Below, one piece after another: positions 17,438 through 25,603 of a stretch of 33,079 nucleotides of DNA. The stretch spans positions 1 through 33,079 of the forward strand of contig CANETF010000028.1 of the NCBI GenBank assembly GCA_947440575.1. The letters are read 5' to 3'. The notes beneath the pieces were generated by a model. That model had not been told where the DNA came from, ran no database searches, and saw only the letters and a program-made list of their open reading frames with translations. The translations under genes and the position numbers were made by a program. The stretch is from Verrucomicrobiaceae bacterium. Its GTDB lineage: Bacteria > Verrucomicrobiota > Verrucomicrobiia > Verrucomicrobiales > Verrucomicrobiaceae. Within the stretch, counting starts at the first letter, position 1. Every line of letters starts with the position of its first letter.

Positions 17438-18703
17438 CTAATCTCCGGAACGACCCGAGGCAGGTGTTCGAGTGCGGAACAGGCTGTAGGAAGGTTTGGC
17501 GTTGCCGGAGGTCTTGTCTCCAATTTTCGGTAAGGGGCGATTGGGTGAAAAAAAGTAGAGACGTCCATCATGGCCGAAGGTGAGGCTATCAGGCCAAAGG
17601 AGGCGGGCGTCGGAGACCAAGAGTTGGTAGGTCTTGTTTTTGGGTTCGATGATGCCAATGCCGCGATTGGTGCTGTCCCCCAGGTAGAGGTTGCCTTTGG
17701 AGTCGATCGCCATGCTTACCGAAGGCGGTTTTGCAGCATAATGTTCAACGGCTTTTGCCAGATCGGGAGCCGAACTCTTCGAGTTTCGGAGAAGTTTGGC
17801 GGGCAGCCTCTGGAGCGTGCGGGACTGGAGCGCGGAAAGGTAGAGCCATTCTCCACGGCGGTCGATGGCTAATGAATCCACCCCGCACTGGGTGATCGTC
17901 GTGGTGCCATCGAGGCGGACGGTGGAGCGTTCGCTCAGGGCACTAATGGGTAGGGCGACGGAGGGATCGGGCTGGACGCAAGGAATGCCTTGAAGGACAC
18001 GCCTGCAAAGGCCGCTTTCCAAGTCAGCGACGATGATGGCCGCGTCCTGGCCATTTGCAGGATCTGCGAGGTAGGCGAAGGGCGCTGATGGGTCCAGCAC
18101 CAGGTCGGTGCAAAAGGAACTGGGGATCACTGCAGGAGGAGAAAGGTAGACGACGCGGTGGAGTCGCTCCTTATCAACATTCCAGCCCACCAGTTTTGGG
18201 GTTGTTTCGGAGCGCCTGCCGTTGTCGAGCATCCATACGATGCCATCCTGGCCGACGGCGATGGCTTCCAGAGCATCAAGGGGCAGTCGAGCTTCGGCGG
18301 AGGCGGTGCTCATCGATTCATCGGGGAAGGGGATCACTTCGCCGGACTTGAGGATGCGTGCCGCGCGAAGATTGGGTTTTTCACGTTGATCGAGGGCAAC
18401 GAGCCAATCGCCGTTGGAGGAGGCCGTGATGGCGGCGGGTGCTAGAGTGAATTTGAGCACCTCTTCGACGTTTTCGCTGATGGAGAAGGTGCCTGCTAGT
18501 GAGGAGGAGATTAGTGAGACAAGGCCTAGAGTGCAGGCCAGGGGATGCTGAAAGGCGCTTCTCCAAAGAAGAGTGAATGGGCGGTGACGATGAATGGACA
18601 CTGGGCATGAGTATCGGGCATCGGTGAGGGAAAGCCAAATGAAACGAGAGACGGTGAGGCCCGGATTGTCTGAAGCGGTGTTTGATTGCAAATGGGGGAT
18701 CAA
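17438..18703 (-). CDS. Major royal jelly protein/yellow-family exported beta-propeller
   Basis: The product has up to 421 residues, and the pattern is that of the yellow/MRJP family: DGIVWMLDNGRRSETTPKLVGWNV, an FCTDLVLDPSAPFAYLADPANGQDAAIIVADLESG blade, then GVDSLAIDRRGEWLYLSALQSRTLQRLP and SMAIDSKGNLYLGDSTNRGIGII. A signal-peptide-like stretch (ACTLGLVSLISSSLAG) lies near residue 55. Starting at the in-frame GTG at 18601 would place it correctly at the N-terminus and leave room for a promoter opposite dtd. Bacterial members are exported proteins of unclear function, often annotated as possible gluconolactonase-like. The ATG at 18703 lies only 19 nt from the divergent dtd start. Confidence 0.75.
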   Translation of the reverse strand: MIPHLQSNTASDNPGLTVSRFIWLSLTDARYSCPVSIHRHRPFTLLWRSAFQHPLACTLGLVSLISSSLAGTFSISENVEEVLKFTLAPAAITASSNGDWLVALDQREKPNLRAARILKSGEVIPFPDESMSTASAEARLPLDALEAIAVGQDGIVWMLDNGRRSETTPKLVGWNVDKERLHRVVYLSPPAVIPSSFCTDLVLDPSAPFAYLADPANGQDAAIIVADLESGLCRRVLQGIPCVQPDPSVALPISALSERSTVRLDGTTTITQCGVDSLAIDRRGEWLYLSALQSRTLQRLPAKLLRNSKSSAPDLAKAVEHYAAKPPSVSMAIDSKGNLYLGDSTNRGIGIIEPKNKTYQLLVSDARLLWPDSLTFGHDGRLYFFSPNRPLPKIGDKTSGNAKPSYSLFRTRTPASGRSGD

Positions 18704-18721
18704 TCGCTATCTCGTGCGGCG

Positions 18722-19174
18722 ATGAGAATCTTGATTCAACGAGTATCGCGGGCGAGTGTGACCGTGGAGGGGCGGGAGACAGGATGTATTGGTGTAGGAT
18801 TGCTTGTTTTGGTTGGCATTGAGGGAGGGGATACTGAGGATGATGTGGAGTGGCTAGCGACCAAGGTGATCGGGATGCGAATTTTTTCGGATGCGGAAGG
18901 GAAAATGAACCGGGATGTGAGGGAAGTGGGAGGGGAGATTTTGGTGGTCAGCCAATTCACGTTGCATGCGAGCACCAAAAAGGGGAATCGACCGAGTTTT
19001 ATCCGTGCGGCGAGACCTGAGCAGGCCGTTCCCCTTTACGAGGCATTTAAGTCGAAAGTGGGTCTAGCGTTGGGACGTCCGGTGGCTTCGGGGGAGTTCG
19101 GGGCGGACATGAAGGTGGAATTGGTGAATGATGGGCCGGTCACGATTTGGATGGATTCCAAGGTCCGAGAGTAG
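18722..19174 (+). CDS. dtd: D-aminoacyl-tRNA deacylase
   Basis: Dtd hydrolyses D-aminoacyl-tRNA (and Gly-tRNA-Ala), protecting translation from D-amino acids. The 150-residue product starts at the ATG at 18722 with the family beginning MRILIQRVSRASVTV. It carries both active-site signatures: SQFTL (residues 77-81) and NDGPVT (136-141, the cross-subunit Gly-cisPro motif). An upstream in-frame ATG at 18686 would add 12 unlikely residues. It is divergent from the yellow-family gene. Confidence 0.95.
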   Translation: MRILIQRVSRASVTVEGRETGCIGVGLLVLVGIEGGDTEDDVEWLATKVIGMRIFSDAEGKMNRDVREVGGEILVVSQFTLHASTKKGNRPSFIRAARPEQAVPLYEAFKSKVGLALGRPVASGEFGADMKVELVNDGPVTIWMDSKVRE

Positions 19175-19263
19175 GATAAGAAGAGGATTGCGGAGGGCCC
19201 ATGTTGGGATAGTCTGAGGGCTTGCTAGGCCTGAGATCAGGCTCGTCTCGTTAATGTCGTTGC

Positions 19264-20994
19264 ATGAAGCATTATTTATTGACCCTGCTCCAAAGACCCT
19301 CGACTTGGCTGACTGCCTTGTCGGCAGGGCTTTTGCTGGTGGTCCTTATGACGCCGGATGTCGAACAAGGGAAAACGCAACGTATTGAGATTGTTTCGAC
19401 GTTGCCGGAGAGTCCTCCGAACAGAGAAGAGGAGTCTGAGAGCGGTGAAGCGAAGCCGATGGAGCCGATTGCGACGGTTATCGAGACACCTGTGATGCCA
19501 GTGCCGATGACGGTTCCACCAGAGCCCTTGGTGAACGGAAAGATGGAAGAACCTCCTGTTCTGGTGGCACCAGAAACCCCTCCTTTGCCGAAGGCTGTAG
19601 CGATTGGTCCGATTCAGGGTCCTCCAGATTTGGAAGTGCTGAAGATGTTGCAAAAGGAATGGGAGAGATCCTATCAGGGGGTGCCTGAACCTGAATGGAT
19701 GGCGGCAATGATACGGGAGAAGTTCCAGGGGCCTCCCGATTCAGTCAGTTTGACCCAGGCGATCATAGCCAGGCAAGTCGGGCCTCCTTCGCCGGCGGAT
19801 GTAGGGCCTCCGTTCAGTGTTGGACAAGCTGAAGCCGGGGCATTGTTGGCTGACAAGGGCGACGCAAACGGGGACGGGACTGCTCCGATGCGGGGTGAGG
19901 ACAGTGAATTCGCTCATGAGGAGGATGATGCGAAGGTGGCGGATGGAAAGACTGGACTGCAGAAGCCGACGACGCGGATCACTCCTCCGGCCGCGACGCC
20001 GGAAGTGGCGGTGAAGAAGGTGCCTGAACCCGAGCCTCCGCCGCTAAGCGAGGAGACGCTGCCGCCCGCCCAGGGTAATGTTTGGAAAGTGGTGAAGGTG
20101 GATGGAAGGGACTATGTGACCGGACAGTCCGTGCAGCTTTTTTATCGTTTCAGCACGCACAAGGTAGAGGGCAATCATGTATGGTTTCGAAATCCCAATT
20201 TGATCATCAAGGGGCAAATTGGGAGTCAGGAACTGCTGGTGAACAACATCAAGTTCGTGATGAGTTACCCGATACTTTACCAGGGTGGGCAGGCATTGTT
20301 CTCGAGGTTGGATCTTTGCAAGTTGATCGAACCGGTGATTCGGCCTTCGTACATTGGAAGCAGTGAGGTCTTTAACACGGTGGTTCTGGATGCGGGTCAT
20401 GGCGGGCACGACAGCGGGTCGAAGGGCGTCTATGGCTATGAAAAAAACTATGCCCTGGCGATGGTGCTGGTGGTGCGTGAGGCTTTGATCAAGCGGGGCT
20501 TCAAGGTGATTTTGACGCGCAGTAACGACACCTTTTTGACATTGCAATCGCGTGTTGCTTTGGCCAACAAGACTCCGAACAGCATCTTCATCAGCATTCA
20601 TTTCAATTCGGGTGGCTCAGCGGCATCTGGAATTGAGACGTTTGCTTTGACGCCGCAGGGCAGTGCTTCGTCATTGGCACGCGGGGGTGGGTTCAGTAAT
20701 TCAGCACGGGTAGGGAACCAGTTTGATTCGGAGAACATCGCATTGGCAACTGCGGTTCATGCGCAGGTGGTGCATCGCTTCAAGCTGATTGATCGGGGGA
20801 TCAAGAGGGCTCGCTGGACGGTTTTGACGGGGTGCAATCGGCCTGGGATTCTGTTTGAAGGTGGGTTTGTGACGAATGCGAGAGAATGTCAGCTGATCGC
20901 GTCGGATCAGTATCGGAAAGCGCTGGCTGAAGCGATTGGGGATGCTGTGACGAACTATCGAAAGGCCTTGGCACCGAAGCCAGCGGGTCGATAG
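19264..20994 (+). CDS. N-acetylmuramoyl-L-alanine amidase with long Pro-rich N-terminus
   Basis: The 576-residue product has a single N-terminal hydrophobic segment (about residues 12-29, TWLTALSAGLLLVVLM), which would anchor or export it. A ~250-residue Pro/Glu-rich linker of low complexity follows, then a small region (about 275-360, WKVVKVDGRDYVTGQSV...). The C-terminal domain is an Amidase_3 zinc hydrolase: His379 (DAGHGGHDSG), Glu393 (GYEKNYALA), His446 (FISIHFNS) and the later catalytic Glu (ILFEGGFVTN). Such enzymes cut the bond between muramic acid and the stem peptide in cell separation. The stop is 7 nt from the converging aminotransferase gene. Confidence 0.88.
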   Translation: MKHYLLTLLQRPSTWLTALSAGLLLVVLMTPDVEQGKTQRIEIVSTLPESPPNREEESESGEAKPMEPIATVIETPVMPVPMTVPPEPLVNGKMEEPPVLVAPETPPLPKAVAIGPIQGPPDLEVLKMLQKEWERSYQGVPEPEWMAAMIREKFQGPPDSVSLTQAIIARQVGPPSPADVGPPFSVGQAEAGALLADKGDANGDGTAPMRGEDSEFAHEEDDAKVADGKTGLQKPTTRITPPAATPEVAVKKVPEPEPPPLSEETLPPAQGNVWKVVKVDGRDYVTGQSVQLFYRFSTHKVEGNHVWFRNPNLIIKGQIGSQELLVNNIKFVMSYPILYQGGQALFSRLDLCKLIEPVIRPSYIGSSEVFNTVVLDAGHGGHDSGSKGVYGYEKNYALAMVLVVREALIKRGFKVILTRSNDTFLTLQSRVALANKTPNSIFISIHFNSGGSAASGIETFALTPQGSASSLARGGGFSNSARVGNQFDSENIALATAVHAQVVHRFKLIDRGIKRARWTVLTGCNRPGILFEGGFVTNARECQLIASDQYRKALAEAIGDAVTNYRKALAPKPAGR

Positions 20995-21001
20995 GTGGGG
21001 T

Positions 21002-22198
21002 TCACGGTGAGGTCGCTGCGAACGTGGAGACTGCGGAGATGACTTCGGCGATCTGAGACTCTTGAAGTTCGGCGTAGATGGGAATGCTCAGGACTTCAGA
21101 GGCCAACTGGTGGGCGATGTCGCAACCCTGCCGTGAGGTGGCTGGAAGATGTTGGAAGCAGGCTTGCTGATCAAGGGTGAGAGGATAGTAGACTTCGCAG
21201 CCGATACCCTGATCGGAGAGGTGCTGCTTGAGGGCGTCACGGCGTCCGGTTCCTAGAACACGGAGGGTGAATTGATTCCAGATATGGTCGTTGTGAGCGT
21301 AGGCGACCGGAAGGATGATTTTGATGTCATTTTCTGCGGTCCACGCTTGTTGCGTCCTGGAGCAATGACAGTGAACGGGGTTGGCTTGGGCGATTCCGGG
21401 GACTTGACTGAGTTGCTCAATGTAGTGACTGGCGTTGCGCTGACGACCGATGGTGTATTCAGGGTAGTGAGGGATTTTGACTCTCAGGATGGCGGCTTGG
21501 AGAGCGTCGATCCGGAAGTTGCCGCCGACGAGGTGATGGAAGTACTTGGGCTGCATGCCATGATTCCGAAGAATGCGGGCTTTTTCGGCCAGGGCATCAT
21601 CTTGGGTGACAAGCGCGCCAGAATCTCCGAAGCCGCCAAGATTCTTGCTGGGGAAGAAACTGTAGGTGCCGAAATCGCCCATGGTGCCACAGGAGCGGCC
21701 TCGATAGCGGGCGCCGATGGCTTGGGCGGCGTCTTCGATGACCTTTAGATCGTGTTCCTGTGCGAGTGCTAGGATTCCGTCGAGATCGGCACATTGGCCG
21801 AAGAGGTGAACGGGAATGATGGCTTTGGTTTTGGAGGTGATTTTGGCTTTGGCATCGGCAAGATCGATGTTGAAACAGACGGGGCAGGAGTCGACGAAGA
21901 CAGGGGTGGCACCGACGCGGCTGACGCAACCGGCGGTAGCGAAGAAGGTAAAGGTGGGGACGAGCACTTCATCGCCGGGGCCGATGTCGAGGGCCATGAG
22001 AGCGAGAAGGATGGCGTCGGTGCCGGAGGAGACGCCGATGCAATGGCGGGATTCAGTCAGGGCGGCGAGTTCGGCTTCGACCTGAGTGACCTCGTTGCCC
22101 ATGATGAAATGCCCGGTCTTGAAGACACGCTGGAAGGCGTCGGTGAATTCGGCTTCAAGAGGGTGGTTTTGGGCGTTGACGTCGAGGAGGGGAACCAT
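21002..22198 (-). CDS. DegT/DnrJ/EryC1/StrS-family sugar aminotransferase
   Basis: The 398-residue PLP enzyme transfers an amino group to a keto sugar nucleotide. The PLP-binding Lys is in SFFPSKNLGGFGDSG, the DAAQA motif lies in VIEDAAQAIGA, and SSGTDAILLAL is in the N-terminal half. A His/Cys/Gln-containing stretch of ~20 residues before the IWNQFTLRV strand (HCHCSRTQQAWTAEND) looks like an insertion compared with typical members. The sequence best resembles the branch acting on 3-keto or 4-keto dideoxy sugars (WlbE/FdtB/VioA type); the substrate is undetermined. It diverges from pseB, 193 nt away, so it probably belongs to the same glycan locus but is oriented opposite. Confidence 0.85.
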   Translation of the reverse strand: MVPLLDVNAQNHPLEAEFTDAFQRVFKTGHFIMGNEVTQVEAELAALTESRHCIGVSSGTDAILLALMALDIGPGDEVLVPTFTFFATAGCVSRVGATPVFVDSCPVCFNIDLADAKAKITSKTKAIIPVHLFGQCADLDGILALAQEHDLKVIEDAAQAIGARYRGRSCGTMGDFGTYSFFPSKNLGGFGDSGALVTQDDALAEKARILRNHGMQPKYFHHLVGGNFRIDALQAAILRVKIPHYPEYTIGRQRNASHYIEQLSQVPGIAQANPVHCHCSRTQQAWTAENDIKIILPVAYAHNDHIWNQFTLRVLGTGRRDALKQHLSDQGIGCEVYYPLTLDQQACFQHLPATSRQGCDIAHQLASEVLSIPIYAELQESQIAEVISAVSTFAATSP

Positions 22199-22391
22199 GG
22201 GTTATGGGGATGGGAATGCGATAGGTTGGTGGGGATAAGAGGGCTGATCAAAGGAATTTGGATGTTTTTCGCGCGATTCGACTGACGGATCTTTGGGGGA
22301 GGGAGGGCAGGGGGGCCGAGAAAGAGGTTGCTGATGGGTTGGAATAACGGCTATGTCAGGGCTCACCTCACCCTTTCAGCACTGGCAATTC

Positions 22392-23399
22392 ATGATTGAA
22401 ACGAAGAAGATACTCATCACTGGCGGCACCGGATCGTTCGGGAAGAAGTTTGTTGAAACGGTGCTCAAACGAAATCCTGAAGTCCCGCGGTTGGTGGTGT
22501 TTTCGCGGGATGAACTGAAGCAATATGAGATGTCCCAGCAATTTGGGATGGAGAAGTATTCGGGGCTTCGGTATTTCATCGGGGATGTGAGGGATCGTGA
22601 CCGGTTGATGCGGGCGATGGAGGGTATCGATGTGGTGGTGCATGCGGCGGCGCTGAAGCAGGTGCCGGCGGCGGAGTACAACCCGATGGAGTTCATCAAG
22701 ACGAATGTGCTAGGGGCGGAGAATGTGATTGAGGCGGCGATCGACTGCGGGGTGAAGCAGGTGGTGGCGTTGTCGACGGACAAGGCGTGCTCCCCGATCA
22801 ATCTTTACGGGGCGACGAAGTTGTGCTCAGACAAGCTATTCATCGCGGCGAACCGGATCAAAGGTCAGCATGACATTCGTTTTTCGGTGGTGCGCTATGG
22901 CAATGTCATGGGGTCGCGCGGGTCGGTGATTCCGTTCTTTATGGACCGGCGGAAGTCTGGGGTGTTGCCGATCACGCATGAGGAGATGACCCGATTCAAC
23001 ATCACGTTGGATGAAGGCGTGCGCTTGGTGCTGGAGGCTTTGGAGTCTGGGTTTGGCGGGGAGATTTTGGTGCCGAAGATTCCGAGTTATCGGATCACGG
23101 AGTTGGCGGAAGCCATTGGTCCGAACTGCGAGCGTCCGGTGGTGGGGATTCGTCCCGGGGAGAAGATTCATGAGGAGATGATCTCGACGGCTGATGCTTT
23201 GACGACGGTCGATTGCGGGAGCCACTACTGCATTTTGCCACCTGGAGCGCCCGGGATTTGGGCGCACTACGAGAAGTTGGGTGCCAAGCCTGTGCCTCAG
23301 GGGTTCTGCTACAATTCAGGGACGAATGAGCAATTTTTGACGGTGCCGGAGATTCGCGATTTGATCACTGGGCATCTGGATCCGAGCTTCGCTGTCTGA
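22392..23399 (+). CDS. pseB: UDP-GlcNAc 4,6-dehydratase (inverting), PseB-like
   Basis: The 335-residue short-chain dehydrogenase carries out the first step of pseudaminic acid synthesis: C4/C6 dehydration with C5 inversion of UDP-GlcNAc. Features are the NADP motif ITGGTGSFGKKF, VVHAAALKQVPAAEYNP, the STDKACSPINLYGATK catalytic segment (Tyr-x-x-x-Lys in YGATK) and the C-terminal RPGEKIHEEM. These are diagnostic of PseB/FlaA1-type enzymes. The ATG at 22392 gives the family's usual start; an in-frame ATG at 22353 would add 13 residues. It opens a near-gapless operon, with pseC starting 3 nt after its stop. Confidence 0.88.
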   Translation: MIETKKILITGGTGSFGKKFVETVLKRNPEVPRLVVFSRDELKQYEMSQQFGMEKYSGLRYFIGDVRDRDRLMRAMEGIDVVVHAAALKQVPAAEYNPMEFIKTNVLGAENVIEAAIDCGVKQVVALSTDKACSPINLYGATKLCSDKLFIAANRIKGQHDIRFSVVRYGNVMGSRGSVIPFFMDRRKSGVLPITHEEMTRFNITLDEGVRLVLEALESGFGGEILVPKIPSYRITELAEAIGPNCERPVVGIRPGEKIHEEMISTADALTTVDCGSHYCILPPGAPGIWAHYEKLGAKPVPQGFCYNSGTNEQFLTVPEIRDLITGHLDPSFAV

Positions 23400-23402
23400 G
23401 CC

Positions 23403-24563
23403 ATGCTGCCGTACGGAAAGCAGTCACTGGACGAGGCCGACATTGAGGCGGTGGTTGAGGTGCTGCGGTCTGATTTTTTGACCCAGGGACCGGCGATTCC
23501 CCGGTTTGAGGGAGCGGTGGCAAACTGGTGCGGGGTGGGACATGGGATCGCGATGGCGAACGGGACGGCGACCTTGCACTGCGCGGCGAAGGCAATGGGA
23601 TTGGGGCATGGGGACTGGCTGTGGACGAGTCCGATCACGTTTGTGGCGTCGGCGAATGCGGGGCGGTATTGCGGGGCGAAGGTCGACTTTGTGGATGTGG
23701 ATCCCGGGACGGTCAACATGTCGGTCGGAGCACTGGCGGTGAAGTTGGAGGAGGCGGAGAAGGAAGGGCGGTTGCCGAAGGTGGTGGTGCCGGTGCATTT
23801 TGCGGGTCAGTCGTGTGACATGCCGGGAATTCATGCGTTAGCGCAGAGGTATGGGTTTCGGATTTTGGAAGATGCGGCGCATGCTTTGGGGGGAAGTTAT
23901 CTGGGGGAGAGAATTGGGAATTGCCGGTGGTCTGACGCGGTGTCGCACAGTTTTCATCCGGTAAAAATCATCACAAGCGGTGAGGGAGGGATGATCACGA
24001 CGAATGACGAAGAACTGGCGTGGCGGATTGGGACGTTGCGGACGCATGGGATCACAAGAGAGCCAGGGCGGATGACCCGCGAGGCGGATGGGCCTTGGTA
24101 TTATCAGCAGTTGGAGTTGGGTTATAACTACCGGATGACGGATTTGCAGGCGGCACTGGGGGCGAGCCAGATGAACAAGCTGGAAGGGTTTGCGGCCAGA
24201 CGACGGGACTTGGCGGATTTGTATGATCGTGAGTTGAGCGGGTTGCCTTTGAGGGCGCTGGCGCGAGATCCGGCCGGGGTCAGTGGGTGGCACCTTTACA
24301 TGATTCGGTTGAACCTGGACTCGATTCGGAGGAATCGGCGGGAAGTGTTTGAGAGTCTGCGCGCGCAGGGGATTGGGGTGAATGTTCATTACATTCCAGT
24401 GCATTTGCAGCCGGACTTTGAGAAGTTGGGTTTTCGGGTCGGGATGTTTCCGGAGGCGGAGCGGTATTATGAGGAAGCGATCACGTTACCGCTATTTCCG
24501 GCGATGACGGATGGGGATGTTGGACGGGTGCGTGGTGCACTGGTGGAGGCCCTCGGGCTATAA
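23403..24563 (+). CDS. pseC: UDP-4-amino-4,6-dideoxy-AltNAc transaminase, PseC-like
   Basis: The 386-residue DegT-type aminotransferase installs the C4 amine on the PseB product. Family features are LPYGKQSLDEADIEAVVEVL at the N-terminus, PLP Lys188 in HSFHPVKIITSGEGG, LEDAAHALGG and the GYNYRMTDLQAALGASQ motif. It starts 3 nt after pseB and its stop (TAA) overlaps an ATG of the next gene, so it is in the same operon. In other organisms PseH then acetylates this amine; no PseH is present in this window. A different acyl group may be used here. Confidence 0.88.
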   Translation: MLPYGKQSLDEADIEAVVEVLRSDFLTQGPAIPRFEGAVANWCGVGHGIAMANGTATLHCAAKAMGLGHGDWLWTSPITFVASANAGRYCGAKVDFVDVDPGTVNMSVGALAVKLEEAEKEGRLPKVVVPVHFAGQSCDMPGIHALAQRYGFRILEDAAHALGGSYLGERIGNCRWSDAVSHSFHPVKIITSGEGGMITTNDEELAWRIGTLRTHGITREPGRMTREADGPWYYQQLELGYNYRMTDLQAALGASQMNKLEGFAARRRDLADLYDRELSGLPLRALARDPAGVSGWHLYMIRLNLDSIRRNRREVFESLRAQGIGVNVHYIPVHLQPDFEKLGFRVGMFPEAERYYEEAITLPLFPAMTDGDVGRVRGALVEALGL

Positions 24564-24567
24564 TGAA

Positions 24568-24573
24568 GGGGGA
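24568..24573 (+). promoter_or_regulatory. Shine-Dalgarno-like GGGGGA deciding the MDR dehydrogenase start
   Basis: A purine run (GGGGGA, 24568-24573) lies 4 nt ahead of the ATG at 24578. It favours that ATG over the ATG at 24563, which overlaps the pseC stop and has no Shine-Dalgarno. Confidence 0.5.
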
Positions 24574-24577
24574 TGCT

Positions 24578-25603
24578 ATGAGTCGAGTCATCGAAGCTCA
24601 AACGGCGCGTCTTCTGGGGCCAAGGCAGTTGGTGTTTGAGACTGAGGTGTTAGACGCTGGTCGCCTGGCTGAAGACGAAGTCATGGCGGAGACGTTGGTG
24701 TCGGCTTTATCGGTCGGGACCGAGATGGCTGCGTATAAGGGGTTGCCGCCCTTGCGTCCCGGGCCAGTTTATCCAAGAGTTGTGGGTTATTGCAACGTGG
24801 CCCGGGTTGTGGAGGTCGGTCAAAAGGTCAAGGGATGGGCAGAGGGAGATGTGGTGCTGTCGCATCAGTCGCACCGAAGTGCGTTTGTGTGTGGAGCGGC
24901 AGATTTGTTGATCAAAGTGCCTGAGGGGACGGATCTAGGTGCGGCGGCGACGAGTTATTTGTTTCATTTGGGTTACTCCGCGCTGCTCAACGCGGGTTTT
25001 CAGGTGGGTCAGCAGGTGGCGGTGGTGGGCTTGGGTGTCTTGGGGTTGGGAGCGGTTGCGTGTGCTGCGTTGGGAGGGGGGCGTGTGGCGGGTTTTTCGG
25101 AGCAAGTTGAGAGCCTGGAGAAGGCCGGTTTATTTGGTGCCCATGTTCGTTGTCACAAGAGTGATGAGGCTGGGATTGAAGGCTATTTGGCGTCGACAGG
25201 GCAGGGTGGGGCGGATTTGGTGATTGTGACGGGCGATTCTTGGGCGGACTGGCTCTTGGCTTTGAAACTGGTGCGTCGGAGGGGGACGCTTTCGGTGATT
25301 GGCTTTCCGGGGCGGGGGCAGCCGGCTCCGGAGTTCAACCCTTTGGATCCGCAGTATTTTTATGAAAAGCAGGTGCGAATTTTAGCATCAGGATGGTCGC
25401 AAGACCGCAATGTTTCTCAGGAGGCGCTGTGGGCGGTGCGGCGCCGAAATTTGGGCTTTTTGATGGACCAGATTCGCAGCGGGGGCCTGCCGGCGAGGGA
25501 GTTGATCAGCAGCGAGCATTTGGGGAAGGAATTGGGGGAGGTCTACCGGGGGCTTGACGAGAATCGAGCGGGGCGTCTGTCGTGCCTTTTGCATTGGCGA
25601 TGA
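24578..25603 (+). CDS. Zinc-less MDR-family dehydrogenase (bi-domain oxidoreductase partner)
   Basis: The 341-residue protein has the medium-chain dehydrogenase fold: an N-terminal GroES-like domain, then a Rossmann domain with a GLGVLGLGAV nucleotide motif. Catalytic zinc ligands are lacking. The usual CGTD is SVGTE and the usual GHE is GYC, so it is likely to be a zinc-independent oxidoreductase. It overlaps the following Gfo/Idh gene by 4 nt (ATGA). The pair resembles the MDR plus Gfo/Idh oxidoreductases that are sometimes fused and occur in surface-polysaccharide and nonulosonic-acid loci. A redox step on the sugar intermediate is inferred; the substrate is unknown. Confidence 0.75.
   Translation: MSRVIEAQTARLLGPRQLVFETEVLDAGRLAEDEVMAETLVSALSVGTEMAAYKGLPPLRPGPVYPRVVGYCNVARVVEVGQKVKGWAEGDVVLSHQSHRSAFVCGAADLLIKVPEGTDLGAAATSYLFHLGYSALLNAGFQVGQQVAVVGLGVLGLGAVACAALGGGRVAGFSEQVESLEKAGLFGAHVRCHKSDEAGIEGYLASTGQGGADLVIVTGDSWADWLLALKLVRRRGTLSVIGFPGRGQPAPEFNPLDPQYFYEKQVRILASGWSQDRNVSQEALWAVRRRNLGFLMDQIRSGGLPARELISSEHLGKELGEVYRGLDENRAGRLSCLLHWR

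Noticed and set aside
19229..19242. GCCTGA-GA-TCAGGC palindrome 21 nt before the amidase gene
   Set aside because: Arms of 6 bp are short in GC-rich DNA, and there is no second copy or promoter context to support an operator.
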